From positions 806,001 to 870,000 of the forward strand of contig JACYUQ010000001.1 in assembly GCA_014841835.1 (NCBI GenBank): a stretch of DNA of 64,000 bases, in the 5' to 3' direction. Each line of letters begins with the position of its first letter. The first letter of the stretch is position 1. The notes beneath the pieces were generated by a model, which saw only the letters and a program-made list of their open reading frames with translations, did not search any database and was not told the DNA's origin. This document shows positions 55,382 through 64,000 of the stretch, one piece after another. The translations under genes and the position numbers were made by a program. The stretch is from Oxalobacteraceae sp. CFBP 13730. Its GTDB lineage: Bacteria; Pseudomonadota; Gammaproteobacteria; Burkholderiales; Burkholderiaceae_D.

Positions 55382-57463
55382 TTAGCCGCGACGGCCGCGG
55401 CGCGGCGCCGCATGCTCGGCGCCACCGCGCGGACCCTGCCCGCCGCCACCGCCACCACGGCGTGCGCCGCCACCGGTGTTGGCAAAACCGAACGTGGTCT
55501 GCAACGGATCCGGCTGGCGTGGACGGCTGCTGGCACCAGCGCCACCCGTCTTGCCGCCCTGCCCGCCGCCGAAACCGGCGCCGCGACCCTTGCCGCCACC
55601 TTGACCACCCGGACGGCCACCGACTGGCTTGTTGCCAGGCACCGGACCATTCAGGATACCCTGGCCGCGGGTGCTGCCCACGCGCGTTGCTTGCGGACCG
55701 AACGGATCGACGTTGCGGTTGGCGTCGGCGCGGTCGATGCGGTTGCCATCGCTGCGGTCGTTACCACGCTCATCGTCGCCGCCGGCGCTGCGCACGTTGC
55801 CGCGCTCAGGACCGCGGCTGTCGCCACGCTCATTGCCACGCTCGCTGCCACGTTCATTACCGCGCTCGCTGTCGCGCGCACCGTTCGGACGCGGACCCTT
55901 GCCCGGCTTGCCGCCCGACTTGGCGTTTTTCTCCGGCGCCGCTTTTTTCTCGACACCGAAGGCCGTCATCAGCGAACGGACATCGTTTTCTTCGAACTCT
56001 TCCCAGCGGCCGCGCTTCAGGCCACTTGGCAGCGTCATGGCGCCGTAACGGGTACGGATCAGGCGCGAGACGGTCAGGCCGACTGCCTCGAACATGCGGC
56101 GCACTTCGCGGTTACGGCCTTCGCCGATGACCACGCGGTACCAGCGGTTGATGCCTTCGCCGCCACCGTTCTGGATTTTGGAGAATGCTGCCTTGCCATC
56201 GTCGAGGTCGACGCCGGCCAGCAGTTTCTGGCGCATGCCTTCTTCAAGCTCGCCCAGCGTGCGCACCGCGTATTCACGGTCGATATTGTAGCGCGGGTGC
56301 ATCAGGCGGTTGGCCAGGTCACCCGAGGTCGTAAACAGCAGCAGGCCCTCGGTGTTGAAGTCGAGGCGGCCAACGGCCAGCCACTTGCCTGCTTTCATCG
56401 ACGGCAGGCGATCGAACACCGATGGACGGCCTTCCGGGTCGTCATGGCTGACGATTTCGCCGGCCGGCTTGTGGTACACCAGCACGCGCGGCGGCTTGCT
56501 GCTCACGCGGCGCTGGATCAGCTTGCCGTTGATGCGCACGGCATCGGTCGGCAGGATGCGCTGGCCGATGTGGGCCGGCTCGCCATTGACCGACACGCGG
56601 CCGGCAACGATCAGGTCTTCCATGTCGCGGCGCGAACCCAGGCCCGCTTCAGCCAGCACCTTGTGCAGCTTCGGCGCGTCGTCGTCGGCGGTCAGGTCGC
56701 GGCGCACGGCCTTGACCGGCGCATTGCGGCGGGCGCCGTCGTTGGCGTCGAAATCGTCCGACGTGACGAACGAGAACACATTGTCGGCCTCGTCCATCGG
56801 TTGCGGCTTGCCACCGGGTTTACCCGGCTTGCCGTTGCGGCCGATCTGCTTGACCGGCTGGCCCTGACGACCGGCGCCCTGCACCGGACGGTTGCTTTGC
56901 TGGTTGCGCATGCCCGGCTTTTGCTGGCCACGGCCGCGACCTTGCGGCGCACCTTCGACGGCCGCATCGGCAGCGTCGACAGCTGGCGCGTCACCTTCTG
57001 GCGCGGCGTCGGCAACAGCAACGGCAGGTGCGGCCAGCTGCTCGAGCGCCTCACGCTCGGCGCGTTTTTCGCGCATCTGACGGGGACCGCGCGGCTTCGG
57101 TGCCGGTGCGGCATCGACGCCATCGGCGGCCGGCGCTGCGGCCAGCTCTTCCTTGGCAGCCTGGACTTCTTTGGCGGCTTTCATCGCGCGCGGCTTGCGC
57201 ACTTTCGCGGCTGGCGCATCAGCAGCTGGTGCGTCAGCAGCCAGCTCGGCAGCGACCGGCGCGGCAGCGCCGGATTCCGAGGCGACGGCAACCTTGCGGG
57301 TGCGCTTTGCCTTGACCGGTGCTTCCACGGCGGCATCGACCGGTGCCGACGCAGCAGCAGCGGCCTCGGCTGCAATCACGGCCTTGGTGCGGCGCTTCGG
57401 CTTGGCAGCGGCGGTATCGCCTGCATCGACAGGCATGTTTTCGGTTGGTTCAGTTGGGTTCAT
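55382..57463 (-). CDS. rluB: 23S rRNA pseudouridine synthase RluB with long low-complexity extensions
   Basis: 693 residues from ATG 57463, compared with about 290 for E. coli RluB. An Ala/Lys-rich N-terminal region of about 230 residues precedes an S4 domain ([20 protein letters not shown]) and the RsuA/RluB catalytic domain with [13 protein letters not shown] (catalytic Asp). A C-terminal tail of about 190 residues has tandem ERGNERG-type units and Gly/Arg-rich blocks. It modifies U2605 of 23S rRNA. It overlaps the end of scpB. Confidence 0.92.
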   Translation of the reverse strand: MNPTEPTENMPVDAGDTAAAKPKRRTKAVIAAEAAAAASAPVDAAVEAPVKAKRTRKVAVASESGAAAPVAAELAADAPAADAPAAKVRKPRAMKAAKEVQAAKEELAAAPAADGVDAAPAPKPRGPRQMREKRAEREALEQLAAPAVAVADAAPEGDAPAVDAADAAVEGAPQGRGRGQQKPGMRNQQSNRPVQGAGRQGQPVKQIGRNGKPGKPGGKPQPMDEADNVFSFVTSDDFDANDGARRNAPVKAVRRDLTADDDAPKLHKVLAEAGLGSRRDMEDLIVAGRVSVNGEPAHIGQRILPTDAVRINGKLIQRRVSSKPPRVLVYHKPAGEIVSHDDPEGRPSVFDRLPSMKAGKWLAVGRLDFNTEGLLLFTTSGDLANRLMHPRYNIDREYAVRTLGELEEGMRQKLLAGVDLDDGKAAFSKIQNGGGEGINRWYRVVIGEGRNREVRRMFEAVGLTVSRLIRTRYGAMTLPSGLKRGRWEEFEENDVRSLMTAFGVEKKAAPEKNAKSGGKPGKGPRPNGARDSERGNERGSERGNERGDSRGPERGNVRSAGGDDERGNDRSDGNRIDRADANRNVDPFGPQATRVGSTRGQGILNGPVPGNKPVGGRPGGQGGGKGRGAGFGGGQGGKTGGAGASSRPRQPDPLQTTFGFANTGGGARRGGGGGGQGPRGGAEHAAPRRGRRG

Positions 57464-58184
57464 CGTTCGTATCTTTATTGTGCTGACCCGCCTCGGCAAT
57501 TCCGTCGTCTGTCAGGTCTTGTAGCGACACTTCAATCGGTGAAGTGTCCGGATGTATGACGGGCGCGCCGGCGTCCGCCTTCTCAAAATTGTCGTTCAGT
57601 GCTGCTTCCAGTGCTTCCAGGCTGCGTGCATCCGGCCCCTCGGCCAGCGCCTGCAGCGGCGGCAGTTGCGACAGCGACGCCAGGCCCAGGTCGTCCAGGA
57701 ACTGGCGTGTCGTACCCAGCAGCGCGGGGCGCCCTACCACTTCGCGGTGGCCGAGCACGTCGATCCAGCCGCGGTCTTCGAGCATCTTGATCGTCTGCGA
57801 ATTGACGGCCACGCCGCGAATTTCTTCGATGTCGCCGCGCGTCACCGGCTGGCGGTAGGCAATGATGGCCAGCGTTTCCAGCGTCGCCCGCGAATACTTC
57901 GGCGGTTTCTCGGGCGAGAGCCGGTCGAGATACGGCTTCATCTCGGGGCGGCTCTGAAAGCGCCAGCCCGACGCCAGGCTGACGATCTCGATACCGCGCC
58001 CGTCCCAGTCGTGGCGAAGTTCTTCCAGCAAAATCTTGATCGTATCGGCGCCAACACCGGCACCCTGGCTGCGACCGCCTGCATCGACCTCGGCGAACAG
58101 CTTTTTCATGCCGTGGATCGACAATGGCTCGCGGGCGCACAGCAAGGCGGTTTCGAGGACGCGCTTGGCCTCGTCAGTATTCAT
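57450..58184 (-). CDS. scpB: segregation and condensation protein ScpB
   Basis: 244 residues, winged-helix (kleisin-binding) domains: [20 protein letters not shown] and [20 protein letters not shown]. With ScpA and SMC it forms the chromosome-condensation complex. No scpA is in the window. It overlaps rluB by 14 bp. Confidence 0.93.
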   Translation of the reverse strand: MNTDEAKRVLETALLCAREPLSIHGMKKLFAEVDAGGRSQGAGVGADTIKILLEELRHDWDGRGIEIVSLASGWRFQSRPEMKPYLDRLSPEKPPKYSRATLETLAIIAYRQPVTRGDIEEIRGVAVNSQTIKMLEDRGWIDVLGHREVVGRPALLGTTRQFLDDLGLASLSQLPPLQALAEGPDARSLEALEAALNDNFEKADAGAPVIHPDTSPIEVSLQDLTDDGIAEAGQHNKDTNDEPN

Positions 58185-58602
58185 AGTGCGATGTCGTCAA
58201 TCCACAAACTAGAGCGGTAGCAGAAACAGAATCCGCGCAACAGAATCAGGGCAAACACAGCCAGCGCCCGGCGACCACACAACGAGCGGTACCGGCGCGT
58301 GGGCGGCTACCGTTCTGCTTGCGATCTGCTGCCTGATACTGGAATGCGTGGGTCCGGGGCTGATGCGCCGGACAATCTATACACGACAGGCAAGGAACCC
58401 GTCGCGGGCAACCTGCCTCTGCGTATTGATGCTCGTTGGGAAACGCGGCGTATCGGCGCACTCGCCATGTTCGGGAGGCGCCGGGGAGCGGCCTGTGCGG
58501 CACGCGAAGGGACGACAACGTTTCTTGCAACTGGCGGCCATTGTACCCGATAAAACCGCGTAGTGGACAAGCGACCATCGACGCGGTGGATAGCTAGTAG
58601 CG
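58185..58602. other. 418-bp leader/intergenic region upstream of scpB
   Basis: No convincing coding sequence is seen in any frame. On the minus strand a -10-like TACAAT (58540-58545) lies about 355 nt before the scpB start, implying a long leader if used. No obvious terminator or riboswitch structure was found. Confidence 0.4.
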
Positions 58603-59625
58603 TCAGTCTGACAGTTTTTCCGACAAAATCGCTGACACGCCAACAAAAGCTGGGTACTCGGCAGTGATGACGTAGGTCGGCACGGCCGTCAGATAATGGA
58701 CGAAGCGTCCTTTTTGTTCGAAACGGCGGCGGAACGACGAGCGGTCAAAGCGCGCGCCAAGGCGGGGAACGATGCCGCCGCCAATATAGATACCGCCCTG
58801 CGCGCCGAGCGTGACGGCCAGGTTGCCGGCCACGGTGCCAAGCATGCCGCAGAATGCTTCGAGCACGTCATCGCACAATGGGCATTCGCCGGACAGCGCA
58901 CGGCGCGAGATCTCGGCGGCACCAAGACGCTCGTCGGGACTCCCGGCGCGATCGGCCAGTGCGCGGTAGATCAGTTCGACGCCAGCGCCGGACAGGAACC
59001 GCTCGAACGAGACGTGATCGTATTCGCGCCAGGCAAATTGCAGGATCGCGATTTCATCATCGTTGATGGGCGCGAAGCTGACGTGCCCGCCTTCGCTGCG
59101 CAACGCCGTCCACGAACTGGCGCACGGGATCAGGCCCGACACGCCCAGGCCGGTGCCGGCGCCGATGAGACCCAGCGCCGTGTCCGGCTGCGGCACGCCG
59201 CCACCGACCTGCCGCTTGTGCTCACCCAGATGCGGCAGCGAACGCGCCAGTGCCGAAAAGTCATTGACCACCATCAGGACCTCGAAGCCGCACTCGAGCC
59301 GCAGGGCTTCAGTGGAAAATTCCCAATGGTGATTGGTCATGCGCACGTAATCGCCCGTGACCGGGTTGGCAATCGCCAGCGCTGCATGCAAAATCGGGCT
59401 GGAGGTCAGCGCCTTGACGGTCGGGCTCGACAAATAGTTGCGCATCGCGTCACCCAGCGTCGCATACGCGGCGCACGGGTAGATCTCGATACCCTCGAGC
59501 TGGTCAGGACCACATTCCAGTGCAAAACGGCAATTGGTGCCGCCGATATCGGCCAGCAGGCGGGGGCCGCCGGCATGCAGGCGGGAGGTCTCGGACATGA
59601 ACATGGATGCGGTCATTGCAGACAT
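58603..59625 (-). CDS. glk: glucokinase
   Basis: 340 residues, glucokinase family (not ROK). The N-terminal ATP-binding LLADIGGTNCRFALE, LGLIGAGTGLGVSGLIP and GGIVPRLGARFDRSSFRRRF are diagnostic. It phosphorylates glucose to glucose-6-phosphate. Three Met codons lie within the first ten residues, and the true start is uncertain. Confidence 0.93.
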   Translation of the reverse strand: MSAMTASMFMSETSRLHAGGPRLLADIGGTNCRFALECGPDQLEGIEIYPCAAYATLGDAMRNYLSSPTVKALTSSPILHAALAIANPVTGDYVRMTNHHWEFSTEALRLECGFEVLMVVNDFSALARSLPHLGEHKRQVGGGVPQPDTALGLIGAGTGLGVSGLIPCASSWTALRSEGGHVSFAPINDDEIAILQFAWREYDHVSFERFLSGAGVELIYRALADRAGSPDERLGAAEISRRALSGECPLCDDVLEAFCGMLGTVAGNLAVTLGAQGGIYIGGGIVPRLGARFDRSSFRRRFEQKGRFVHYLTAVPTYVITAEYPAFVGVSAILSEKLSD

Positions 59626-59706
59626 TGGGAGCGAAGCTGCAAGAATACTAAATTCTTTGCCTTGAAGACAAGAACTATCTGTAGTTTAGGTACAGAGATT
59701 CGCATA

Positions 59707-59724
59707 CGTGAGGGCTGACTCACG
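59707..59724. repeat. 6-bp inverted repeat between glk and the DedA fusion gene
   Basis: CGTGAG-GGCTGA-CTCACG. No T-run follows on the minus strand, so it is only a weak terminator candidate for the DedA gene. Confidence 0.3.
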
Positions 59725-59783
59725 CTCAAATGCGCTCTGACAGCGTAATTGCACTACTTGATTCACTCTGCAAGAGGTGCGCC

Positions 59784-60737
59784 TTATCCGCATGGTGCCG
59801 GATCGAGCGACGGCGCGGCGCCACGTTGCGCATTCCAGGCATCCAGCCCGCCCCGGAGCGGCCGCACGCGATGAAAGCCATTGGCCGCGAACTGGCGCGC
59901 CACCTGGGCGGCGGTGATGTCGTCGGGACAGCTACAGTAGACCACAATCTGGCGCTCGCGGTCGAGCGACGCCATCAGTTGCCCGGGCGGGCACGCGTGA
60001 AAAATCAGCGCGCCGGGGATGGCAGCCTCGAGCTTCTGCGCGGTCAGGCTGCGTGCATCGATGAGCACCGGCTGCTCGCCGCTGTCGATCAGCGTCAGCA
60101 ATTCTGCCATCTCGATGCGCTCGCCGGCGCTGCGCGCGCGATGCCGGCGCCGCTCGGCATACTTGAAGGCGATGAACAGCGCCAGAACACTGGCGACGAC
60201 GACCAGCGCCGTGCTGCCCATCGTCGACAGGATACCCAGCACGTCGTCGACGCTGTCATGGAACCAGGCACCGAGCAGGATGCCGACACCGCTCCACAGA
60301 GCCGCGCCCGTGACGGCGTACAGCAGGAACGGCTTTGGCGCGACGCCCATCGCGCCCGACAACGGCGCGGCGATGGTGTTGAAGCCCGGGATGAACTTGG
60401 ACACCAGCAGCGATTTGACGCCGAACTTGCTGAAGCGCTCTTCGGTCTGGTTGACACACGAATCGGGGGACAGGGAAATCTTGCACAGCAGCCGCAGGAT
60501 GCGCTTGCCATAGAAGCGTCCCGCGCGGAACCAGAACACATCGCAAATGAAGCAGGCGCCGATGGCGGCCAGCCACACGAGTTGCCAGCTGACGTCGGCC
60601 TCGACCGACAGCGCGCCGGCCACGATCAGGATCGGATAGGCGGGAATGGGCAGGCCGAACTGCTCGACGAGAACGATGCCGAACACGATCAGCACGCCAT
60701 AGACTTGAATGAGTTCGACTAACTGGGACATCGGCAC
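59784..60737 (-). CDS. DedA-family membrane protein fused to a rhodanese domain
   Basis: 317 residues. The N-terminal VTT/DedA domain has several transmembrane segments with EQFGLPIPAYPILIVAGAL and SKFIPGFNTIAAPLSGAMG. After the last helix a C-terminal rhodanese domain carries the active-site Cys in VVYCSCPDD and the LRGGLDAWNAQ end. DedA proteins are lipid scramblase/flippase-like, and the fusion partner suggests sulfur or redox chemistry at the membrane face. The pairing is inferred function only. Confidence 0.88.
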   Translation of the reverse strand: MPMSQLVELIQVYGVLIVFGIVLVEQFGLPIPAYPILIVAGALSVEADVSWQLVWLAAIGACFICDVFWFRAGRFYGKRILRLLCKISLSPDSCVNQTEERFSKFGVKSLLVSKFIPGFNTIAAPLSGAMGVAPKPFLLYAVTGAALWSGVGILLGAWFHDSVDDVLGILSTMGSTALVVVASVLALFIAFKYAERRRHRARSAGERIEMAELLTLIDSGEQPVLIDARSLTAQKLEAAIPGALIFHACPPGQLMASLDRERQIVVYCSCPDDITAAQVARQFAANGFHRVRPLRGGLDAWNAQRGAAPSLDPAPCG

Positions 60738-60839
60738 AGTGTACGTGAATTGCGCTCACGGCACAGGAATGTGGCCTGTTGCGGCAGGTTGTTTGGCATA
60801 TTCGCAACGGTCTTTCGCAGCATCGGCAGCTACCCGTAG

Positions 60840-62531
60840 TTACACGCCGCGCGGGATCGCCGCCAGCAGGGACTTCGTGTACGGGTGCTGCGGATCGCGG
60901 TACAGCGCGTCGGCATCGGCGACCTCCACGACAGCGCCGTTACGCATCACCATCACCTGATCGGAGATGTATTTCACTACCGACAAATCATGTGAAATGA
61001 AGATATAGCTCAGGCCAAATTCGTCCTGCAGATCCTGCAGCAGATTGAGCACCTGCGCCTGCACCGACACGTCCAGCGCCGAGACCGATTCGTCGCACAC
61101 GAGGATCTCGGGTTGCATGGTCAGGCAGCGCGCAATCGCAATGCGCTGACGTTGCCCGCCCGAAAATTCGTGCGGATAGCGCCCATATGCCGCGTCCGGC
61201 AAGCCGACCCGTCCCAGCAAGGCGCGCGCCATCACGGCGCGATCGGCCTCGTGCGCGCCGATGCCGTGGATGCGCATCGGTTCCAGCAGAATCTGGCCGA
61301 CCGTAAAGCGCGGGTTGAGCGACGCATACGGGTTCTGGAAAATGATCTGGATGCGCCGCTTGTAGGGCTGGAATTCGCGGTCGCTCATCGTGACCAGATC
61401 GCGCCCTTCGAACAGCGCCGAGCCACCCGTCGCGCGGTGCAGCCGCAACAGCGTCAGGCCCACCGTCGTCTTGCCCGAGCCCGATTCACCCACCACGCCC
61501 AGGGTCTTGCCGCGCGCCAGCGTGAACGAGACATCCTCGACCGCCTTGAATTCGCGCTTGCCGAACAGGCCCTCGCGTGTCCAGAAACTCTTGGCCAGAT
61601 TGTTCACCACCAGGAGCGGCGCATCGTCGGGGTTCGTGCCGCGCACGCGCTGCGGCAGCTGCGCGCCAGGCAGCACGCGCCCCGCCAGGTAGTCGTCGAT
61701 TACCGGCAGGCGCAGCGGGCGCGCGTCGAGCGATGGCCGGCAATGCAGCAGCGCCCGTGTATAGGCGTCCTGCGGCGCGCCGAACACCTGCGCGGCGGTG
61801 CCCTCCTCGCGCACCTCGCCATGGCGCATTACGATCACGCGATCGGCAATCTCGCCCACCAGGCCCAGGTCGTGCGTGATGAACAGCACGGCCATGCGCC
61901 GCTCGCGCTGCAGGCGCGCGATCAGGTCCATGATCTGCTTCTGGATCGTCACGTCCAGGGCCGTGGTCGGCTCGTCGGCGATCAGCAGTTTCGGCTCGCA
62001 GGCAATGGCCATTGCAATCATTACCCGCTGCTGCTGGCCACCCGACATCTGGCCCGGATAGGCGTCGATCTTGTGCTGCGGATCGGGAATGCCCACTTCG
62101 GCCAGCAGCTCGAGCGTACGGGCGCGGGCGCCACGCTTGCTCATGCCCATGTGCTGGCGCAGCACTTCACCGATCTGGAACCCCACCGTCAATACCGGGT
62201 TGAGCGACGACATCGGCTCCTGGAAGATCATCGCAATGTCCTTGCCGCACAAGGCGCGCCGCGCGGCCAGCGGCAAGCCGAGCAGTTCGCGGCCGGCAAA
62301 CGCGATGCGCGAACCCGGATCGACGATCGTGGTCTCGGGCGGCAGCAACCCCATCACGGCCAGCGAACTGACCGACTTGCCGCTGCCCGATTCACCCACC
62401 AGCGCCACCGTGCTGTTGTCGGGCACGTCGAACGAGACGCCTTTCAGGGCGGCGCTGGTGCGGTGCCTGTCGACCCGGAACGCGATGCGCAGGTCGCGCA
62501 CCCGGAGCAAAGGATTCGTGTCCTGGGTCAT
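60840..62531 (-). CDS. yejF: ABC transporter ATP-binding protein YejF, two fused ATPase domains
   Basis: 563 residues from ATG 62531. Two ABC domains: first Walker A GESGSGKS and signature SGGQQQR, second GESGSGKT and SGGQRQR, with EPMSSLNPV and NPYASLNPR of oligopeptide-importer type. It powers the YejABEF microcin C/peptide-type importer. 4-bp overlap with yejE. Confidence 0.93.
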   Translation of the reverse strand: MTQDTNPLLRVRDLRIAFRVDRHRTSAALKGVSFDVPDNSTVALVGESGSGKSVSSLAVMGLLPPETTIVDPGSRIAFAGRELLGLPLAARRALCGKDIAMIFQEPMSSLNPVLTVGFQIGEVLRQHMGMSKRGARARTLELLAEVGIPDPQHKIDAYPGQMSGGQQQRVMIAMAIACEPKLLIADEPTTALDVTIQKQIMDLIARLQRERRMAVLFITHDLGLVGEIADRVIVMRHGEVREEGTAAQVFGAPQDAYTRALLHCRPSLDARPLRLPVIDDYLAGRVLPGAQLPQRVRGTNPDDAPLLVVNNLAKSFWTREGLFGKREFKAVEDVSFTLARGKTLGVVGESGSGKTTVGLTLLRLHRATGGSALFEGRDLVTMSDREFQPYKRRIQIIFQNPYASLNPRFTVGQILLEPMRIHGIGAHEADRAVMARALLGRVGLPDAAYGRYPHEFSGGQRQRIAIARCLTMQPEILVCDESVSALDVSVQAQVLNLLQDLQDEFGLSYIFISHDLSVVKYISDQVMVMRNGAVVEVADADALYRDPQHPYTKSLLAAIPRGV

Positions 62532-63547
62532 TTGATCTTGGGGTCGAGCGCGTCGCGCAAGGCATCGGCGAACAGCGAAAAACTGGTAACTAGCACGGCC
62601 ATGGCGCCGGCAGCGGCCGCCAGTTGCCACCACTTGCCGAGGATGAGTTCATTCTGCGCCTCGTTGAGCATGCTGCCCCACGACACGGTGCCCACCGGCA
62701 CGCCGAAGCCCAGGAACGACAGGATCACCTCGGCCTTGATGAAGCCGACTACAAGGATCGACATCTGCACCAGCGCCACGTGCGACACGTTGGGCAGGAT
62801 ATGCCCGAACATGCGCTGCCAGTTCGACGCGCCGATGGCATTGGCCGCCATCACGTATTCGCGCGCGCTGTGCTTGATGTACTCGGCGCGCATCAGGCGA
62901 AACGGCCCGGTCCAGCCGGTCAGGCCCAGGATCAGCACGATGGTCGTCACGCCCCTTTGCTGCAGCACGGCGGCCACGGTCAGGATCATCAGGATCGACG
63001 GAATCGACGTGAAGATGCTGTAGAACCAGTTGAACAGGTCGTCGATCCAGCCGCCGAAAAACCCGGCCACGGCGCCGAACAGCGTGCCCAGCGTGACCGC
63101 CACCAGCGCCGCCACCAGACCCACGACGATCGACGTTTCACCGCCCTTGATCGTCTTCTTGACGATGTCGTGGCCCCATTTATCGGCGCCAAACAGCAGC
63201 GTCGTTTGCTTGGCCACCGGCGGATGCGTCGCCGCCAGTTGCGCCTGCAGCGCTGCCAGTTCGGCCGCGAGCGGATCGAACGCATTCGGCGGCGTGGCGC
63301 GTGGCAGTTGCGCTTGCGCCAGTGCACGGGCCGTCGCGTCGGCGCCGACAAAGCCGGGCGGCGCGTAATTGACCGCCACCTCGTCTTCCCAGTCAGCGGC
63401 CACCAGGCCCGTGCTCGAGAGCAGCACGAGCAGCAAAAAGCCGGCCACGACGGCAAGCGCCGCCATCGCCACACGGTCCGCCCGCAGGCGGCGCCAGGCC
63501 AGTGTCCACAAGCCAGCCGAATCGGCGGAGGTCTGCAGCGTCGTCAC
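62528..63547 (-). CDS. yejE: ABC transporter permease YejE
   Basis: 339 residues. An N-terminal transmembrane helix and long periplasmic segment precede a BPD_transp_1 domain (GGETSIVVGLVAALVAVTLG, EYVMAANAIGASNWQRMFGH). It pairs with YejB. Overlaps yejB by 4 bp. Confidence 0.92.
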   Translation of the reverse strand: MTTLQTSADSAGLWTLAWRRLRADRVAMAALAVVAGFLLLVLLSSTGLVAADWEDEVAVNYAPPGFVGADATARALAQAQLPRATPPNAFDPLAAELAALQAQLAATHPPVAKQTTLLFGADKWGHDIVKKTIKGGETSIVVGLVAALVAVTLGTLFGAVAGFFGGWIDDLFNWFYSIFTSIPSILMILTVAAVLQQRGVTTIVLILGLTGWTGPFRLMRAEYIKHSAREYVMAANAIGASNWQRMFGHILPNVSHVALVQMSILVVGFIKAEVILSFLGFGVPVGTVSWGSMLNEAQNELILGKWWQLAAAAGAMAVLVTSFSLFADALRDALDPKIK

Positions 63548-64000
63548 CGGAATTGCACCCGCGGATCGACGGCGCGGTACAGCAGGTCGGCCAGCAGGTT
63601 GAACACCATCGTTGCCGCCGCCACGTAGACCGTGATCGCCTTGATCACCGGGAAGTCGCTGCGTTCGACTGCCAGAATGACTTCGCGCCCGATGCCGGGA
63701 ATGCCGAAGAAACGTTCCAGCAGAAAGGCCCCGATCAACAGCGCCGGCAGGTTTGCCATCACGTGCGTGATGATGGGAATGGCCGCATTGCGCAGCACGT
63801 GCACCCAGACGATGCGGCGCTCGCTCAAGCCCTTGGCGCGCGCGGTGCGCACGTAGTCCTGCCCCACCTCATCGAGCACGAAGCTGCGGTACAGGCGCAG
63901 CGTCGGCGCGATCGAGACGGCCAGGCCGATGATGATCGGCAGCAGCGCATAGTGCCGCAGATTCTCGCCCAGGCTGCTGCCCCAGCCCTGCACCGGGAAC
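63544..64000 (-). CDS. yejB: ABC transporter permease YejB, N-terminus outside window
   Basis: About 151 C-terminal residues are visible, including the EAA-type loop DYVRTARAKGLSERRIVWVH and FGIPGIGREVILAVERSDFP. The N-terminal part lies beyond base 64000. The peptide-binding YejA would be further upstream. Confidence 0.9.
   Translation of the reverse strand, partial: FPVQGWGSSLGENLRHYALLPIIIGLAVSIAPTLRLYRSFVLDEVGQDYVRTARAKGLSERRIVWVHVLRNAAIPIITHVMANLPALLIGAFLLERFFGIPGIGREVILAVERSDFPVIKAITVYVAAATMVFNLLADLLYRAVDPRVQFR

Noticed and set aside
58246..58578. Minus-strand frame of 110 residues upstream of scpB
   Set aside because: Residue composition is Arg/Cys/Pro-rich without pattern, and it overlaps the putative promoter. 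Treated as leader DNA.

Overview
The window is GC-rich DNA from a betaproteobacterium, most likely Burkholderiales and probably an Oxalobacteraceae relative such as Massilia or Duganella. This is inferred from codon and GC character, from the housekeeping order scpB-rluB-rimP-nusA-infB-rbfA-truB-typA, and from the family types present. No database comparison was possible.

Layout. 1-14.4 kb is mixed accessory and housekeeping content: a hypothetical gene cut by the window edge, a pentapeptide-repeat protein, a broken GGDEF diguanylate cyclase, a WXXGXW-repeat periplasmic protein, a small TonB-C-like protein, a methyl-accepting chemotaxis protein, dusA, a TonB-dependent siderophore receptor under a Fur-box-like site, a flagellin gene, an orphan FliK-like gene and an MFS exporter. 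A near-perfect inverted repeat (REP-doublet type) lies at 14400-14505.

14.5-46.5 kb is a nearly complete second flagellar locus. The minus-strand arm is fliM-fliN-fliP-fliQ-fliR-flhB-flhA. The divergent plus-strand arm is fliE-F-G-H-I-J, fliD-S-T, fliK, fliL, fliA (sigma-28), motA, motB, flgM, flgN and a GH73 muramidase. After a single opposed flgA come flgB-C-D-E-F-G-H-I-J-K-L, a LafW-like gene and a GT2 glycosyltransferase. Gene order and content match the lateral (Laf) or Flag-2 systems known from Vibrio, Aeromonas and E. coli, not the primary flagellar clusters of Burkholderiales. It carries its own stator pair, sigma-28 factor, FlgM and export apparatus. The usual sigma-54 activator LafK and fliO are not seen, and FliM shows no recognisable CheY-docking motif.

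46.5-58.2 kb is a minus-strand translation and transcription block: scpB-rluB, then rimP-nusA-infB-rbfA-truB, then typA. It contains notable non-coding structure: a sigma-70 promoter followed by an intrinsic-terminator hairpin in the rimP leader, a long hairpin between infB and rbfA, and an array of about ten degenerate 11-nt units filling the typA 5' leader. 58.6-64 kb holds glucokinase, a DedA-rhodanese fusion and the yejB-yejE-yejF ABC importer (yejB cut by the window end).

The two results most worth following up are the self-contained lateral flagellar locus with its unusual regulatory and switch features, and the 11-nt periodic leader of typA.
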